This document shows, piece by piece, positions 32,524-34,410 of a DNA stretch of 34,410 nt (its first letter is position 1; each line of letters starts with the position of its first letter). The DNA comes from Thiotrichaceae bacterium UBA973. Its GTDB lineage: Bacteria > Pseudomonadota > Gammaproteobacteria > Eutrophobiales > Eutrophobiaceae. The DNA lies in contig DBBX01000006.1 of NCBI GenBank assembly GCA_002292815.1, positions 1 to 34,410 on the forward strand. Reading direction: 5' to 3'. Position numbers and translations under genes: made by a program. The notes beneath the pieces are model-generated. The model ran no database searches. It saw nothing but the letters and a program-made list of their open reading frames with translations, and was not told the origin of the DNA.

Positions 32524-33162
32524 ATGACTGTAGAAAATGATACTCAAGAAAGACCTCGTCCACGCTTGTTGGGAGAATATCTATCATGTTCTCGTGGCTC
32601 CATAAGAATTGCCATGCAAAAAAAACGGGATGCCAAGGTTCGAGGTATTGATAAAAAACAGATTGGAGAATTATTAATTGATCTGGACATCATCTCAGAG
32701 GAAGACCTGCGGAATGCCTTACGTCAACAACGTGCAGATAGACTCGGCTTGTGTCCCGTATTCGAATCTTTAAGCCGAACAGAATTAACCGGAATCAGTA
32801 ATCATTTTTCTGAAGTCAGTTTGACTGCCGATCAACAATTTATCTTCGAAGGTGAAAATGATCCAACGCTATACATCCTTGTTGATGGGAAACTGGAAGT
32901 TTTCATAAAAGATAATGATGGTAATGAAATTCATATTGCTTTTGTCAGCCCAGTAGAACCCATTGGTGAAATGGGCTACTTCCAGGGAGGCATTAGAACA
33001 GCTTCTGTCAGGGCAGTCGTTCCAAGCGAATTGTTATTTACGCCATATAAAAACCTCACTCATTATTTTGAGAATGTTCCTCATGTGGCGCATGCATTCA
33101 TGGATGTAATCAGTCGTCGACAAGCTGAAACAAATGGACGGTTAAAAGATGCTGAAAATTAA
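32524..33162 (+). CDS. MshEN-like N-terminus fused to a cyclic-nucleotide-binding domain
   Basis: The 212-residue protein has two parts. Residues about 16-74 contain IGELLIDLDIISEEDLRNALRQQ, resembling the N-terminal module of type II secretion/MshE ATPases, some of which bind c-di-GMP. Residues about 76-195 are a CRP-like cNMP-binding domain, with the phosphate-binding-cassette pattern PIGEMGYFQGGIRTASVRA keeping the Glu and Arg used for cAMP contact. There is no DNA-binding domain or ATPase, so it is likely a signalling adaptor. The ATG with AAGAAGG just upstream is preferred over one 17 codons earlier. Confidence 0.8.
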   Translation: MTVENDTQERPRPRLLGEYLSCSRGSIRIAMQKKRDAKVRGIDKKQIGELLIDLDIISEEDLRNALRQQRADRLGLCPVFESLSRTELTGISNHFSEVSLTADQQFIFEGENDPTLYILVDGKLEVFIKDNDGNEIHIAFVSPVEPIGEMGYFQGGIRTASVRAVVPSELLFTPYKNLTHYFENVPHVAHAFMDVISRRQAETNGRLKDAEN

Positions 33163-33267
33163 TCTCACGGTATATCGATACTCAATTTACTTAAGCATCT
33201 TATAATCTTGATTTGTAATAGAATTAATTTCACTATAAATATTTTTAAAAATCGAATTTAACTAATA

Positions 33268-34410
33268 ATGTCTGACATCAGTCTAGAAAAAATATTAATA
33301 CTTGATGATAATTCTGATTATCGTAAGTTAATAAAAACTTTTATTAGTAAATTATTACCTTCGGTCGAGACTATCGAATATGATCCTGTGTACGAAGGCG
33401 TGCCTGACGATGATTTTAACTGGGCAGAAATAGATGTTTTACTACTCGACTACCATTTATCAATCGTTGGTACTACTGGTCTGGACATTCTCCATAAACA
33501 TCACAAAAACCCTTCTTTTCCAGCCACTATCATGTTGACTGGAGCGGGTACAGAAGAAGTAGCGGTACGGGCACTTAAAACAGGAATATATGAATATCAG
33601 CCCAAACAATCACTAACTAAAGACAAACTAAAACAATCAATCATACATGCATGGGAAGACAAAAAGTCTCAGCGTGAAAAACGTCAGGAAATTACTCAAC
33701 ATAATAAATCATTTAGTAAAGAAGTATTTTATGAAAATCTTGAAAACGCATTAGTACGTAAAGACACAGAACGCGCACTTGTTGTAATTAAGCCTGACAA
33801 TATTGAAGAGCTGGAACAGTTAATAGGCATCATTGGCAGGGATAGTCTCATCAACCATATCGGCAAAAATAGTTTTGAAGTTTTTAAACTAGGTGCTTGC
33901 AATCCAAACATTACAAAAACAAGTGATACCGCTATTGCTGTGCAAATTGATTACCCCGCTAATCAAGAAACACTTGAGTTCAATATGCAAGGGCTTTGTG
34001 AGCACCTTGCAAAATGTACATTCAAATTTTCTGATGAAAAATATAAATTTACTGTCAGCATAGGGTTGCTAAAACTTAGCGATTTAAATGCCTCTGCAGA
34101 ACAACTAATTACACTTGCTACTGCCGCATCTATGAAGGCACGTGCGCTAGAAGGGAACTCTTATTACATCTGGCAAGATACTGATGAAGATATCAGTACT
34201 AAACAGGTGTCGGCAAATGATTCGGAAACATGGGCCGATATAGAAAAAGAAAATCTGCAAACGAAATTAAAAGCTGCAGAAGAAGCTAGGAATAAACTAG
34301 AAGCGGAATTAAAAGCGGCAGCAGACGCAAATGCAAGAGCCGAAGAAGCATTGAAATTTGCGACGGAAGCTAAAGAAAAGGCTGAGGCTGAAGCGAAAGA
34401 ACGCGCTGAA
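33268..34410 (+). CDS. Response regulator with degenerate GGDEF-like domain and coiled coil (cut by window edge)
   Basis: The frame is open for 381 codons to the right edge. Residues 1 to about 130 form a receiver domain: acidic pair Asp13/Asp14 in ILDDN, phospho-acceptor Asp61 in LLLDYHLS, MLTGAG and a Lys in YQPKQS. Residues about 155-310 look like a degenerate GGDEF domain (VVIKPDNIEELEQLIGIIGRDSL, VSIGLLKL, ATAASMKARALEGNSYY) lacking the GGDEF active loop. From about 320 a Lys/Glu/Ala heptad-rich coiled coil runs off the window. Catalytic cyclase activity is unlikely. A FimX-like architecture is possible; an EAL domain beyond the edge cannot be excluded. Confidence 0.82.
   Translation, partial: MSDISLEKILILDDNSDYRKLIKTFISKLLPSVETIEYDPVYEGVPDDDFNWAEIDVLLLDYHLSIVGTTGLDILHKHHKNPSFPATIMLTGAGTEEVAVRALKTGIYEYQPKQSLTKDKLKQSIIHAWEDKKSQREKRQEITQHNKSFSKEVFYENLENALVRKDTERALVVIKPDNIEELEQLIGIIGRDSLINHIGKNSFEVFKLGACNPNITKTSDTAIAVQIDYPANQETLEFNMQGLCEHLAKCTFKFSDEKYKFTVSIGLLKLSDLNASAEQLITLATAASMKARALEGNSYYIWQDTDEDISTKQVSANDSETWADIEKENLQTKLKAAEEARNKLEAELKAAADANARAEEALKFATEAKEKAEAEAKERAE

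Noticed and set aside
1..34410. CRISPR array, tRNA/rRNA genes, IS elements or prophage
   Set aside because: No regularly spaced repeats, tRNA-like cloverleaf, transposase, integrase or phage protein was seen while reading both strands.

Overview
The window looks like chromosomal DNA of an AT-rich gammaproteobacterium. The evidence is the conserved block rpsB-tsf-pyrH-frr-uppS-cdsA-dxr-rseP-bamA, a map-glnD pair transcribed away from it, a MutH endonuclease (a family largely confined to gammaproteobacteria that use Dam-directed mismatch repair), DusA, Prc and a periplasmic FKBP isomerase. I cannot name a genus. No rRNA, tRNA, CRISPR array, prophage, transposase or plasmid function was seen, so this is mainly core genome with a more variable right half.

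Layout. (1) 1-8780, minus strand: a translation and envelope operon. A recognisable promoter and a structured leader precede rpsB. The operon then runs through elongation factor Ts, UMP kinase, ribosome recycling, undecaprenyl and CDP-diglyceride synthesis, the MEP isoprenoid enzyme Dxr and the RseP site-2 protease, ending in BamA, which is cut by the window edge. (2) 8813-14702, plus strand: map, glnD, mutH, dusA and an exported FKBP-type isomerase. (3) 14708-20566: an RsbU-like sensor phosphatase on the minus strand, then an exported TPR protein, the tail-specific protease Prc and an NAD-type isocitrate dehydrogenase that appears to start at ATT. (4) 20567-21061: a 495-base gap with three hairpins and no convincing gene. 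(5) 21062-26943: an S9 peptidase divergent from a histone-deacetylase-family enzyme, then a TPR protein, a short CbiX-type chelatase, the tRNA methylthiotransferase MtaB and an unknown anchored coiled-coil protein. (6) 26944-28161: a very AT-rich patch with a 57-residue membrane peptide, a divergent PilZ-like protein, a 46-residue basic peptide and a repeated TAATGACA motif that may be an operator. (7) 28200-31822: MsrA, a BPSS1780-type membrane protein, a TauE/SafE permease, a short-chain dehydrogenase and a DksA/TraR-type zinc-finger protein. (8) 31848-34410: a small exported unknown, a protein joining an MshEN-like N-terminus to a cyclic-nucleotide-binding domain, and the start of a REC / degenerate GGDEF / coiled-coil protein that runs off the right edge.

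Functionally the left half is housekeeping. The right half is enriched in signalling parts: PilZ-like, MshEN-like, cNMP-binding, REC, degenerate GGDEF, the PP2C phosphatase and the TraR/DksA protein. No established novel defence or mobile system is visible. The points most worth a second look are the ATT start of isocitrate dehydrogenase, the lysine/alanine-rich tail on ribosomal protein S2, the TAATGACA palindrome and repeats around the PilZ-like locus with its two unlisted small ORFs, and the two adjacent second-messenger proteins at the right edge.
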